This document shows, in pieces, positions 45,301 to 61,084 of a stretch of 64,000 nt of DNA. Within the stretch, counting starts at the first letter, position 1. Each line of letters opens with the position of its first letter. Source of the DNA: Serinus canaria (Eukaryota > Chordata > Aves > Passeriformes > Fringillidae); NCBI RefSeq assembly GCF_022539315.1, contig NC_066335.1, forward strand, positions 3,749,214 to 3,813,213, written 5' to 3'. Both the position numbers and the translations under genes were made by a program. The notes beneath the pieces were generated by a model that saw only the letters and a program-made list of their open reading frames with translations, was not told the origin of the DNA and ran no database searches.

Positions 45301-48300
45301 CTTGTTCTGGTGGCTTTTTCCCAGTTTGAACCCTTCCCTAAGCTGGATGCTCTCTCCTGAATGGGAATGCAGCTGCAGGGGTTGGTGGTTGGTTGTGGTT
45401 CTTTTCCTTAGTGTTCTCATTTGTCTGGGAGTTGGACTTGGATGGTCCTTGGGGTCCCATCCAGCTCGGGATGCCCTGTGGCTTGGGAATTGGACATGAT
45501 GGACAAATTTCCTCTAACAACACACAGGCTGGATTAAGAAAATAAGAGCTATATCCCAAATTTTCTGGAGGAAAGAGGAATCCTTTGAGCTCCTCTGCTT
45601 GGCCTTGAGGTGCTTGGAGGGATTGCAATTGGTTTTTTTGGAAGGGGAAAGACTCTAAGCCCTTGATCCTGCTTGTGCTGAGACAAAAAATGCTAAAATC
45701 TGCTGCAAGTCTGGTTGTCCTCCTTACACCCCATAGAGAGCCAATTTCCAAACAATTCCTAGATTTTCCTGGGGAGAGAGGCTGGGTGTGGCATCTTCTG
45801 TGGCACCAGTTTGTCACTCAACTGAGCAAAAACCCATTGAGGGAACTCAGCCAAGCCACCACGAGGTCCCCAGAACAGGCTTGGTTCTGGTTATTTTACC
45901 CTCTCTTGCTTTAATTTTATGGGAACCTCCTTATGAATTCGCTGGGTCCAACGATCAAAAAGTTCAATTTGCCTCTAAACACCAAATTCTAAAATCAAAA
46001 ATTAACCCAAGGGGGTTAATTTGTTCTTTTGTTAAGAACAAATCCAATCAAAAATTGCCCTACGTGGAAAAATAAACAGAGACAAAGGAAAAAAGGAGAA
46101 GAAGATAAAGCCCCAACTCCAATGTGGGAATTAATTGGTCATTATAGGATTCATTTTGTGTTTATTTCCCATTTTAAAAGGAAAATGAAGATTGCAGCTG
46201 CTGCCTCACCTCCCACAGCTCACAAATAATTTTCATGCCTGGATGCAGGCCGTGGACTACCCTGAAATCTGTTGCCTGACTGAGGGTCTGATCAAAACCT
46301 ACAATTTCCATGTGCCTTCACCCCATCAATAATTGAAGATCAAGGAGTTTTTAATTGAAAGGGTTCAGCACATTCCTCACTGGAGAAGTGGTGGAGAGCC
46401 CTCAGCAGATGAGGCTTCCAAATGACTCTGGGTGTCTTTGTGGAGCAAAGCAATGGATGCTTCTCCTGCTGCTCTCAATAATGGGATCTGCTCAGCAGCC
46501 TGGCTGCTGAGTGATGTTTAATTAAAGCAGAGTTAACAAATGAAACAGCAGCTTCTCCGTGGTCCTGTGTGGGTGTGACACAAAAATAACTTTACCTTTA
46601 GGAGTAAGGAGCTCAGCACTCCCCTGTTTTTTATCCATACAAAGTGCCCAAAGGTTTGTGAGAATTGAAGGTGTTTTCCTCTCAGATTTAAACAAAATGT
46701 TCAAGAGGACACCAGAGACCAACATTTAACTGGAATTGTGTGTTTGTGCTTCCAAGGAAGTTCTAAAGGCACTGAAATGTCCAGAACTGCAGAACCCCCC
46801 TCAGTGGACACTGGCACTCAGCACGGAGAGGAAAGGGTCACCTGGCACGGGGGTTCAGGGCTGGGGCCAGCAGGAGCCTGGGGAGCCCTGAGCCTGGGCA
46901 GGGGGATCCAGCCAGGCTGCTTCCCATGCTGGGAATCCTTTCCAGCTTCCTCAGTCCTGGCAGGACACAGCTCCAGGCAGCCCAAGATCAGGATTTGTGT
47001 GGGTTTGGTCCTGTTTGCGCTCGGGCCATCCAGGATTGCTCTGGGAGGAGGGGCTGGACTAACCCGGGGTACATCCATTCCCTGGGTGGTTTGGGGAGGC
47101 AAACCCTCGGCAGGATGTGCTTCACAACATCCTCATTTCACCCCTTTCCCACCCAAAACATCTCACAGCTTTCTGTTATTACCCACAAGTGCATTTTTCC
47201 CCCTGCTCTAACTCACTGCATTTGTGTGTTTTGCCCATTTCCCACTGCAGATGTTCCCAGCAAGTCCTAAGAGGAACAAGCAAGTGGTTAACACATTTCT
47301 AAATGTTTAGAAAACTGTAAGAACTGATTAATATTTAATGGTGCCAAGAGGTTTTGTCTACTGACATCTGCAATCAAACAGTTTCAAAGGAGAGCACAAT
47401 TCCTGGGCAGAGAGGCATAAATAGGATGTGATTTGCCTGTTCTGCACCAATTACTCCTCCAGACTGCACAGAACCAGTGATAGAATAATTATTTTCAGAC
47501 AGAGAAGTTCATTAAACAATAGAAAAAAATTCTTACAGGGAAAACAATAATTAAAGGGATTTACAGTGAAGATTTCTGCACCTTTTTTAAGGTGGGATAT
47601 TTAGACCACTGCAGCTTCAAGAGCTGATGGGCTCTAAACCAGGATCTTTTTCCTCTGCTGGGTTGTGCAGATGCCAGAGTTATTTTTCAGCATTCCAGAA
47701 CAAAATTCCAGGTGGGAACAACTGAGAAGCGTTACAAAACACAAACAGGATGCATTTGCCAGGGAGCTGAGTCAGGCACCAGAATTTTCTCCAGTCATCA
47801 GGGTTTGTGCTCTCCCCATACACATTTGGGCTTTATTGCTGCTTTTTCAGGATTGAAGCATCCTTAACTAACCTGGGATGGCAGGAACTGATGGGCTGTT
47901 CCTTGTTTGGTTGTGAGCAGGTGAATTTCTGGGCTGTGCTGTTCTGTGCAGGTGCTCCCCTGGTGAGGGGAGGGGGCGTGTGTGCATCTCAGGGAAAGCA
48001 TCCAGCACCTCCCTGGGCGTTCCCTACGATGAGATCTGAGCCTGATCCAGACCCAAAGAGCAGGAAAGACCCCCAGGACACTTCTGGCTTCACTTGCAGC
48101 TGCAACTCGGGGGAAAGTTTCTCCTGAGCCTCCCTGTGCCAGCTTTTACTGCATTGCGTCAAAGGCAGCGCCCGGCTCTTCCCAGGGAAGTGAAGGGCTG
48201 GCAGCAGGGTCCATCCCCCAGAGCTGCTGGGGCACAGAACCCAGCCCAGGCTCCCCCACCAGGCTGGGCAGCAGGGCAGGAGAGGGGCCCAGCCTGGTGG

Positions 48301-48420
48301 CCTCTGCAGAGTCAGCCCTGCTGCAGCTCCTGCTGGGGCTGACTCAGCCCTGCGGAGCTGCAACGCATTAAAAATAACCCAGGGAGCAGGGACCAGCCTG
48401 GGAACGGCTGCAGGAGAGAG
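45301..48420. other. NEFM-NEFL intergenic region, left part; no gene recognised
   Basis: Short CR1-like piece at about 45425-45475 (GATGGTCCTTGGGGTCCC). A frame at 45788-46075 has unbiased composition in its second half, but I cannot assign it. The remainder is unique sequence without support for a gene. Confidence 0.5.
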
Positions 48421-48815
48421 GAGAGCTGCTGCAGCTCTGGGGGGCTGCTCTGAGCAGCCCTGGCTGCACAGGGAGGGCAGAGCTGCTGCAGCTCTGGGGG
48501 GATGCTCTGAGCAGCCCTGGCTGCACAGGGAGGGCAGAGCTGCTGCAGCTCTGGGGGCTGCTCTGAACAGCCCTGGCTGCACAGAGAGGGCAGAGCTGCT
48601 GCAGCTCTGGGGGGATGCTCTGAGCAGCCCTGGCTGCACAGGGAGGGCAGAGCTGCTGCAGCTCTGGGGGCTGCTCTGAGCAGCCCTGGCTGCACAGGGA
48701 GGGCAGAGCTGCTGCAGCTCTGGGGGCTGCTCTGAGCAGCCCTGGCTGCACAGGGAGGGCAGAGCTGCTGCAGCTCTGGGGGCTGCTCTGAACAGCCCTG
48801 GCTGCACAGGGAGCT
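48421..48815. repeat. 56/57-bp minisatellite with an internal dyad, 7 copies
   Basis: Each full unit contains CAGAGCTG-CTG-CAGCTCTG, an 8-bp perfect stem with a 3-base loop, then a GATGCTCTGAGCAGCCCTGG-type segment and GCACAGGGAGGG. Dyads start at 48478, 48535, 48591, 48648, 48704 and 48760. It lies between the convergent genes. Confidence 0.92.
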
Positions 48816-48956
48816 TCGCTTCCCAAAAGCAAGAGGGATGCAAAGGGCTGAGGGAAGGAGGAGTTTGTCAGCATAAAAACATTGTGAAAGGGGATAAGAA
48901 TTTAGGGTTTGAAGAGTTAAAGGAGCTCAGAGTGCTTGGAGAAAGGCAGGATTTGA

Positions 48957-49310
48957 TTTATCACGGAGTGGTTTGGGTTGGAAGGGACCTTAAGGCCCAT
49001 CCAGTCCCACCTGCCATGGCAGGGACACCTCCACTGTCCCAGGCTGCTCCCAGCCCTGTCCAGCCTGGCTTTGGGCACTCCCAGGGTTCCAGTGGCAGCC
49101 CCAGATGCTCAGGGAATTCCATGCCAGCCCCTCAAGATCCTCTGAATAAGGAATTCCTTCCCAATATCCCATCTAAAGCGCCTCCTGCCAGTTTGAAGCC
49201 TTTCCCTGCTGTCCTGTCCCTCCAGCCCTGGTCAGGGCTCTCACCAGCTGAGCTGTCCAGCTCTGCTCTGCCTTTGGTGGTCCTGGTGGCCTCTGAGTAG
49301 GGCTGGAACA
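48957..49310 (-). mobile_element. CR1 LINE 3' fragment, longest in window
   Basis: About 350 bp of reversed CR1: GGTTTGGGTTGGAAGGGACC, CATCCAGTCCCACCTGCCAT, CAGCCTGGCTTTGGGCACTC, AGGAATTCCTTCCCAATATC and CCCTGGTCAGGGCTCTCACC. Confidence 0.85.
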
Positions 49311-50810
49311 GGATTTTCCTCCTCAGGAGCAGCCCCTGTCCCCCAGCTGAGTGCCAGGCGTCCCCTCCTGCAGGAGCCTGGGCAGTTCCCAGAAGCAGCT
49401 CCCATTTCTGAGAAGCAGCTCCTGTTCCTTATCTCCCAGCAGCAGCCCCAACAGTCTGCTGGGGGAGCTGGGGCTGTCCCAGCCCGGGAGCAGCTCCCTC
49501 CATCCCCTGACAGCTCTGACAGCTCTCTCTGAAAGCTCTCAAGCTCCCCCAGTTCTCCTCACCCCCGTCCTGGAGAGAGAAAATAAAATCTGCTTTGTAA
49601 CAATAGCTCTGCATAAACACAGGGAGAAAAATCTCCATTGAAGGAGGAGGGAAATGTAAAAAGAAATATTTTAGACGTGTTGCTGAAGAAAGTGAAAATT
49701 ATTTTACTTCTGGTTCTCAAAACCATCAAACTCCTAGGAAAGCAGGGAGAAAAAGGATTGGAAGTGACACAGGAACTGTGAGTCACTGGATCACTGCTTT
49801 TCTGAATGGTTTGACCAAGCTTCTTTTTCTTTCCTTGCTGCTTTTCTTGGGAATGTGGAAGAAAATAATAATCTGAAGTGCTTGCTTCGTCCATCATAAT
49901 CTTTTGATCACCCTTGAAACATGGAAGAAGGAGATGCTCTTGGTACCCCCCTAAGACTGGGATAAAATAGAGATTTCCTTTCCCTCTGAACAAAGCCATT
50001 GAGGAGAACCAATGCAAACCAACTGATGCCACACCACCAGAGCACAAAATCGAGTTACCCCAAAATCCTGTGCAAAAACTCATCCAGACAAATCTTTCTC
50101 TAAAGTTTAGAGCAGCCATTAATGCCTATTTTAACTCAAATTTCCATAGGTTTGGTTGATTTAAACTGGTTTCACTTGCAGCATTGGCCCAGTGCCTGCC
50201 CTCACAAGGGTTAATTTGCTGTATCAGCTTTAGGCAATTGAACATCACAGGCTCAGAGCGCAGGACAGGCTGAGCTGCTGTTGAGATCCTCCTTTTTTTG
50301 TGCCTTTTTTTAGCTCAGCCTAAACTTTAAAAGGCCCTGGAAGTTCTCAGAAGAAAATGAGCTTCTTCAGCCTCTTCAGCCAGGGCTGAGCTCAGACAGC
50401 ACCCAGGGAGAGGCAGCTCCATCCACCCTGCTCCCTGCTCCTCCTGTTCTGATTTTAACCTTTGCAGGTAGCCTTTGCTCCAAGCCTCACCTCCACCCTC
50501 AATTGTTCTTCCCTCTCCTCACTGACCCTGCAGACACTGAACAACCTCCTGCCACAATTTAACAGCCACATTTGCTTTTCCCCTCTGTGTTGGCTTGATA
50601 AAATTTCCATTTTTCAGGAGGCAGCTCGTGCTTGTTGCACCCTCAGCCAGTGAGACCCAGCCACCACCACACCCCAGGGGATTGTTATAAAATGTGTGAA
50701 ATTTTACCCCCCCAAGAGATTTTTCCCACTTCTCACTCACAAGAAGAGTGGGATAGAGCCCTTTATCAACCTCTTAAGGCCAGCAGTGACACAGGACACG
50801 CACAAGGAAT
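49311..50810. other. Intergenic, no gene recognised
   Basis: About 1.5 kb of unique sequence between the CR1 fragment and the end of the NEFL transcript. No array or exon is seen. Confidence 0.5.
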
Positions 50811-50814
50811 CTGT

Positions 50815-51191
50815 GTAAGCATTTCTGAATTTATTGACAGCTTTATTGCACATACTTAATGAAGCCTCCATCATTTCCCCCACCCACCGTTTCCAGAATT
50901 AGTTTAGATGCAAGTTTAAGGTAACCTTTCATTCCCAGCACTGATTTCCCCCCCCCATTGGAAATGTTAAGGTTCTGGGTCACCCAGGAAGGACAGAAGC
51001 CCTGAACTCAAACGTGGAACCATGCGGCACTCGGGGAGCAAGCCTTGGGTGCTCTGCAAGCAAACTCAGACTCTGCACAGGGAGAAACATCAGAATCATG
51101 GACTGGAACCTCAGTGGTCACTGAATTAAATAGGTGAGACTGCAGCTGGAGCTCAGTCAGTCGTTGGCTCTGATGGAAAGCTGCCCTCAGA
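50815..51191 (-). other. NEFL: NEFL 3' untranslated region
   Basis: Sequence after the NEFL stop on the - strand, ending at two AATAAA signals. The cleavage site is inferred to lie a little below 50830. Confidence 0.65.
50830..50847 (-). terminator. NEFL: NEFL paired poly(A) signals
   Basis: TTTATT on the + strand at 50842-50847 and 50830-50835 gives two AATAAA hexamers on the - strand, about 345-360 bp after the stop codon. Confidence 0.65.
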
Positions 51192-55344
<4,153 letters not shown>

Positions 55345-55396
55345 GGCTGCGGGCGCTCCGGCGACGGCTCTGCGGCGGGCTCCGCCCGCACCCCGG

Positions 55397-55403
55397 TATT
55401 TAT
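55397..55403 (-). promoter_or_regulatory. NEFL: NEFL TATA box
   Basis: ATAAATA on the - strand, 53-59 bp before the ATG, an arrangement like NEFM (52-58 bp). The start site is inferred near 55370. Confidence 0.7.
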
Positions 55404-55579
55404 GCGCGGGGAGGGCGGGCGGAGCGGGGACGGGGCGGGGCGCGGCGACATCGCCGCGGGGAGGCGACGCCCGGAGTGGTCCAGGCACCGCTGCGGGGAG
55501 GTGATGCCCGGAGGGATCCAGCCATTCCTTCCCTCACTGCTGCGATGTCCTGAGCGGCACGGGCCGGACCTCGCCCCGT

Positions 55580-55825
55580 GATGTCTGGGCAGCTCCGGCC
55601 ATCCCCGCAGTGAAGGGATGCCTGGACAGCTCCGGCCATCCCCGCAGTGAAGGGATGCCTGGACAGCTCCGGTCATCACGGCAGGGATGCCTGGACAGCT
55701 CCGGCCATCCCCGCAGTGGAGGGATGCCTGGACAGCTCCGGCCATCCCCGCAGTGAAGGGATGCCTGGACAGCTCCGGTCATCACGGCAGGGATGCCTGG
55801 ACAGCTCCGGCCATCCCCGGTGGTG
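55580..55825 (-). repeat. 37/32-bp minisatellite upstream of NEFL, about 7 units
   Basis: GCCTGGACAGCTCCGG starts at 55620, 55657, 55689, 55726, 55763 and 55795. Spacings are 37, 32, 37, 37 and 32, so a 106-bp higher-order unit is visible. It begins roughly 210 bp above the inferred NEFL start site. Confidence 0.92.
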
Positions 55826-58285
55826 CGGGGGGCTGTGACCGGCCCGCTCTGGAACAGCCCCGGCTCGGCCCCGCCTGATCGGCTCAGCCCTCCTTGCGCC
55901 CTCCTGGGCCATCTCCCGGCCCCCTTGCGGGCTCACCTCTGCCCTTCCAGATCCAGCTCCCCTCAGGTCTGTGTGCACCCCCCAGCCTGCCAAGGCTGTG
56001 TTTAACACCCCCGCTCTGCTTCTCCACAGCGGCCCTGGCAGAAGCTTCAGGAATGTGCTGCAAGCCCCAGGTTGTGGCTGAGGTTGCCTCGGTGGCACTG
56101 AGGGACACCCAGCCCTGGCTGCAGCTCAGAACCCCAGATGTGTAAATAGTATCTTTTTTTCCCCTTCAGTTTGCAGCTAGCACAAGGCATGAACGCCCTT
56201 TGAGCCCCTGCATCCTCCCCACATCCTTTGCTACAAGTGGTCCCTAATAACCAGGTAATTGCAGCATCATGGAACTGTTTGGGTTGGGAGGCACCTCACA
56301 GCCCATCCAGTCCCGCCCTGCCATGGGCAGGGACACCTCCCACTGTCCCAGGCTGCTCCAAGCCCCATCCAGCCTGGCCTTGGGCCCTTCAGGGGAAGGC
56401 TGGCAGTGTCATTTGTCCTTTCATTGCATGAAAGCAGCAGCAGCAGGCACGGGTGGTTCTCAGTCCTGGCAGAACACGCCTGGTTCCTTGAGATTCCCTG
56501 GAGCCCAGTCTGTCTGAGACATGCATCACAGGGACAGGATATTTATCCTTGTCTAATCTGACTAACACAGAGATTCATTTGGCAGCTGCATTGCAGCTAC
56601 CTCTGGGCCAGGCTATTACCACTGGCTGATTAAAACAAGCAGAATTTATGTAGTAGAGATTTATCAGAGGTAAATCAGAGATGCATTGAGCACAGACTGC
56701 ATGGGAGGCTCCAAAGGACAGTGAGAATTCATCTCTTGGAGTCAGAAGGGCAAATATACACAAAAAAGTTTTCTCAAGGAAGGAATAAAAGTCAGTAAAG
56801 ATTGGGAGAGATCTATTAGACAGATACCACAAAAATGCTGAGGTGCTTCCCAAAGAAAGGGGAAGGACTCAGTAACGTGTATGAATTAATGTGCCTGTCA
56901 GTAATTGCAGTGCTAATTGGGTACTTCTGGCACAAAGAAATGTTTATTTAATAGCAGCCTTTTAGGAAAGGTAGAGCAGGGTGGATTTAATATATTTCCT
57001 GCTATTTTCCAATGGCTCACACAGAACTTCACCTGTTGTGTGACAGCTTCTCCATACATTTCAGGGAATTTAAACATGAGGATCATTGAGCTGTGAAGGG
57101 CAACGGCCTCTCAGAGGTACAAAGCTGCAGTCCCTGCTCACTGGAGCTCATTCTGGGTGGAATGAACTGCACCAAGAGCTCATCAAGGCTGAAGAGTCAC
57201 TTCTATCCCAGCAGAGCTGCTGGGAGTCTTTATTCTGCAAATCTGCAGAGTCCTCCTGAAGATCAGTGCAGCTGCTCTCAGCCAGCACTGCAAGCTCGGT
57301 TTCTGCCTGGATTTTTATTCGCCATTTGTTCTTAAATTGAGTCCTGGCTGCATTCATGCAGGTCAGAGCAGCCTTTCATTATTCAGAACATGCAAAGGAG
57401 AGCAGCACAGGTAGAGTCTTCTGTGCTCATCTGTTTTATTTTTAGCAGAGATTGGGCTGGAAAGGGTGAGAAAAGAGGAATAGAGACACTGTAGAGAGGA
57501 GGATTCCCAGCATGTTGGTCAGGAATTCAGGAAGATGATATTTTCTGGGATACTCAGCTCCTGCAAGCTAAAATACCTTGTTTCATGCCAATGGATTTAT
57601 GCTAATCTGCCCTACAGCAGCCTGAGCACCAGATTTAATTATTAATGCTATCATTTCTTATGCCATGTATTAATAAAGGAATGTACCTCAGCTTGTAAAA
57701 ACCACTGAGCCTCAGATCCCAGCAAAACAAGCCTGGTAATTGTTAATATTCCTTCTCAGTTTTTTGAGTGGAAATTCCTTTGCTGTGTGCCAGGAGCAGG
57801 GGAGGAGGATGGGTGTCTGCAGCCAGCCCTGCAGGGTGGAACCTCCGTGGGACTCAGGGAGCTTTGGTGCTCCAAGGAAAGAAAGGCACTCCTGAAGGCA
57901 TCCTGCTCCCAGACTCCTGTTTCCAGGCACAGGGGGTGCTGCCAGATTCCACCACTCCCTTTGTGTCCCTTTGTTGCTTTCTGCCTTAATGCAGAGGAGA
58001 ATCAAGCCCCTGGATGTGTGTTAGAAAAATCGATGTGAGCAGAGGAAGGGGATGGAGCAGGGCTGGTTCCAGCCAGGATGGAGTGGCCTGTGCCACTTGT
58101 CTCCCCTGCAGCAGCTCAGTCCTGTTCCCATTTGCCCCTGCTGGAGCTGAAGCTGCTCCCTCACTGCCTGGGAGTGTCCCCAAGCCACCAACACTTCAGG
58201 CAGAGAATCCCAAACCCAGGTTCACCTCTTGAAAACATTCCCTGGGTGGCCCAAATAATTCTAGTTATTCTGAGGATGGTGCAGA
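55826..58285. other. No gene recognised
   Basis: Unique sequence with one CR1 fragment (listed separately). No exon or array is supported. Confidence 0.5.
56262..56400 (-). mobile_element. CR1 LINE fragment
   Basis: CATCATGGAACTGTTTGGGT, CATCCAGTCCCGCCCTGCCA and AAGCCCCATCCAGCCTGGCC follow the reversed CR1 3' end. Confidence 0.8.
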
Positions 58286-58359
58286 AATGGAAAGGCAGCT
58301 GTGCCCCATCCCTGGAAGTGTGCAAGGCCAGGCTGGAGCAGCCTGGGACAGTGGGAGGT

Positions 58360-59116
58360 TGTCAGGACCCAGGACATTGCTCTGGCTGCCCTGGGGGACT
58401 CCAGACCCTGGCAGGGGCTCAGAGACCTTGGCACGGAGTCAAACACACCTGGGCCTTTGGTTTAGCCATGGAAACAATTCCCAACTTTGTGTGAGGAGTT
58501 ACAGACCACAGGGGTTTGAGTAGAATGGCAGTGAATTTGTCACAGGGTGAAAAAGTAGAATTTGGGGATTTAGAATGGGGGTTCAGGAGGCAAGAGGGAG
58601 GAATCTGGGCGTGTCCTCTCCTTCTCCTTCTTCTCCTTCTCCTTCTCCTTCTCCTTCTCCTTCTCCTTCTCCTTCTCCTTCTCCTTCTCCTTCTCCTTCT
58701 CCTTCTCCTTCTCCTTCTCCTTCTCCTTCTCCTTCTCCTTCTCCTTCTCCTTCTCCTTCTCCTTCTCCTTCTCCTTCTCCTTCTCCTCCCTCTCCTGCTG
58801 GGGTGGTGACCCTTCTGGGTTGGTTTAGAGCACACACAGACTGTCTGACACAGGTGATGGCATTGGGAAATTATTGTCAATAAAGCCCAGGCAGTTCTTG
58901 GTATGAAAAGCCAAGAGCAGCCCAAGGGCAGGGGCTGTGCCACAACCCGACCTGCTGGGCAGAGCTCAGTGGGCAGAGAGAGAATGGAATGGATGAGAGA
59001 AAATAAACAGCCTTGAGAAGCAGAACCCAAGAATCTCGACTTCTTCTTCAGCTGTGGGGGTGGGAGAAAAGGCTCTTTATTACCTTGGGAGGCATTTCAG
59101 CAGCACAAACCCGAGG
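58360..59116 (+). mobile_element. Solo LTR, family Y, copy 2, inserted in CR1
   Basis: It starts TGTCAGGACCCAGGACA and is flanked by GGAGGT on both sides (58354-58359 and 59117-59122). It aligns with 29497-30101, including ATTTGTCACAGGGTGAAAAA, a TCAATAAAGCCCAGG poly(A)-signal region and AGAATCTCGACTTCTTCTTC. A hexanucleotide array has grown inside it. Confidence 0.8.
58618..58790 (+). repeat. (CTTCTC)n array inside LTR Y
   Basis: Almost perfect CTTCTC hexamers, roughly 28 in a row. The related LTR near 29770 has only CTTTCTTCTTCTTGG at this point. The long uniform frames (Arg-only, Leu-only, Ser-Pro or Glu-Gly) are artefacts. Confidence 0.95.
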
Positions 59117-59210
59117 GGAGGTGTCCCTGCCCACGGCAGGCCGTGGCACTGGATGGATTTTGAAGTTCCTCCCATGCCAACCCAGCCCATTCCATGATTC
59201 CAAATCCCAC

Positions 59211-60340
59211 TGCTGCCCAAGGAAAAGCAGCAACTCCCTGGCAAAGCATTCCTGTAGATTCCTTTTCCTCTGCTGCAGCCACCAGGAACACATCCCCACC
59301 TGCAGCTGGCATTTCCTCAAGGGGAGCTCAGACCTGAGCCCTGGGCTGGCCCTCACTGAGCACCAGGGAATTCCCTGAATGCCCCCAGTGAACTCTGGGC
59401 GGGTTTTGCCTTTTTATCCTTTTCAAAGCAAAGAATTTCCCATCAGAAACTGCAGCAGGGGCATTTCAGGAAGAGTCTTCCTTGTTCATGTTCATGTCTT
59501 CTGCTGCTGCTTTTACTGCAGAAGCACAGAAGGAGCTGAGTCTGCTTAGCTGGGATTTACATGGAAATCAAAAAAAAAACCAAAAAAACCTCCAAAAAAC
59601 ATTGTTTTTCCTTTTTAAAAATAATATTTCCACCTCATAAAAGCCCAGCTCTGAGGGAGGGGGAACCAGGCACTCCCACAGCTCAATATGTTCAACAGCT
59701 CTGATGTCAGGTCTTCTGTATTTATCTAGAATTATATCAAAGTGTCTGGATGAGTTGAATTAAAACGTGCCAAAGAAAATTCTCTGATCTATTTTGATGA
59801 ACTGGAACAAAATCTCACATTTTAGGAACTTCTCTTCCTATATTCCAAGCAGTTCTTTTAACATGAGGCAACACTCACAGGAATTCCCAAACCAAAGCAG
59901 AATTTTGTCTGCAAGGACTGAACTACAGTCTCTGGGAGACTCAGAAGAAATGCAAATAAGTGTTTAATTTATCTCCTTTGAACCACTATTTGCTTTGTTG
60001 GTGCCAGATATAGCAAGAGCCTGGGCAGCTTTCATGATTTTATTATTATTTACACCAATTTCTGCACACAGTGGCAGCAATTTGCTCACTTTGAGTTTGT
60101 TCTGTCTCTTGATTACAGGAGCTGGAGGAAGCAGGCAGCCAATTCTTTCATCTGAGCTCTATCAGGGAACCCTTAATTAGAAGATTCATTAATTAGCTTT
60201 GTTTACTTGTTGGATCAGACCTCCAAACTAGGCCTCAACATCTGATGGCAGCACCCAGGGCTGGTTCTTATCTCCCAGAATCAATTAAATTGATGTTCTG
60301 CTTTTGGTTCCAGCACTTAATCATCAGCTGAGAGAGTTTT
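59211..60340. other. No gene recognised
   Basis: Unique sequence; an A-rich patch (CAAAAAAACCTCC) lies near 59570-59600. No exon is supported. Confidence 0.5.
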
Positions 60341-60344
60341 TGGC

Positions 60345-60475
60345 CAAATCCTGGAGTGCTTTGGGTGGAAGGGACCTTCAAAAAGATCTTTATTCCACGC
60401 CCTGCCATGGGCCCCTCCTGCAGGCCAGGCTGGCCTGGGGCGCTCCAGGGATGGGGCAGCTTCTGCAGACAAATA
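60345..60475 (-). mobile_element. CR1 LINE fragment
   Basis: TCCTGGAGTGCTTTGGGTGG, AAGGGACCTTCAAAAAGATC and ACGCCCTGCCATGGGC resemble the reversed CR1 3' end. Confidence 0.65.
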
Positions 60476-60776
60476 AAACTCCTGACAAAACCCTCCCAGC
60501 CCACCTGGAGGAGAGAATTTATCTATTTGCAGTCTCATTGCTTCAATTGCATTTCTGTGAGGAGCAAGGGCTGGGCCCAGCAGCCCCAGGGCTGGGTTTG
60601 AGCTGGACCTTTGGGCTCCCTGCAGTCCCCACCTAAGGCCACCTGCTGATCCCAGCTGGGCTGAGCTTTGCTGTGCCCTGAGAGGCTGCTCTGGGAACCC
60701 TGCACTGATACAAGTGCTCCTTACCATCATTCTATTTCTGTGGTGTTGGTTGAGTGTCGCCCTGATTTTTTAAGAT

Positions 60777-61045
60777 TTTCTGAGCCTTCTGATGTTCACA
60801 TTCTTGTAGAGAACTTTCTCACACACTTTTCTCTAAATAACTCATTGTTTTACATTCTTTTATAGAAGAAGAGAAATCTGATGGGCTGTTGGTCTGTCCA
60901 GTGTCACTGGAGAGGTGGCACTGTCACCCTCCAACCCACTGTCACCTTTGGAAATCTGTAAATGTTGGAGTCTGAAAATAAACTTCCCTTTTTTTACCTT
61001 GGGAATTCCAGTGTCCATGTCGTTTTATTCCGTGTCCTGTAGGGA
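60777..61045 (+). mobile_element. LTR-like repeat, family Z, copy 1
   Basis: CTGAGCCTTCTGATGTTCAC through GGAAATCTGTAAATGTTGGA and AAAATAAACTTCCC to TTATTCCGTGTCCTGTAGGG. It recurs at 61427-61700 in the same direction. The AATAAA followed by a GTGTCC end is LTR-like, but the 5' edge is not defined. Confidence 0.6.
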
Positions 61046-61084
61046 CAGACTGGGAACATCCCAACCCCAGCTTGGGATTCCACA

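Larger units (their letters stand above)
58290..59210 (+). mobile_element. CR1 LINE 3' fragment split by an LTR
   Basis: The 5' part (58290-58359) reads CCCATCCCTGGAAGTGTGCA to GACAGTGGGAGGT. The 3' part (59117-59210) resumes at GGAGGTGTCCCTGCCCACGG and runs to CATTCCATGATTCC. Joining them gives a normal CR1 order, so the LTR between them is a later insertion. Confidence 0.8.

Noticed and set aside
55345..55488. NEFL start at the upstream in-frame Met (48 extra codons)
   Set aside because: The extension is promoter and leader sequence containing the TATA box. The downstream ATG gives the conserved [10 protein letters not shown] start.
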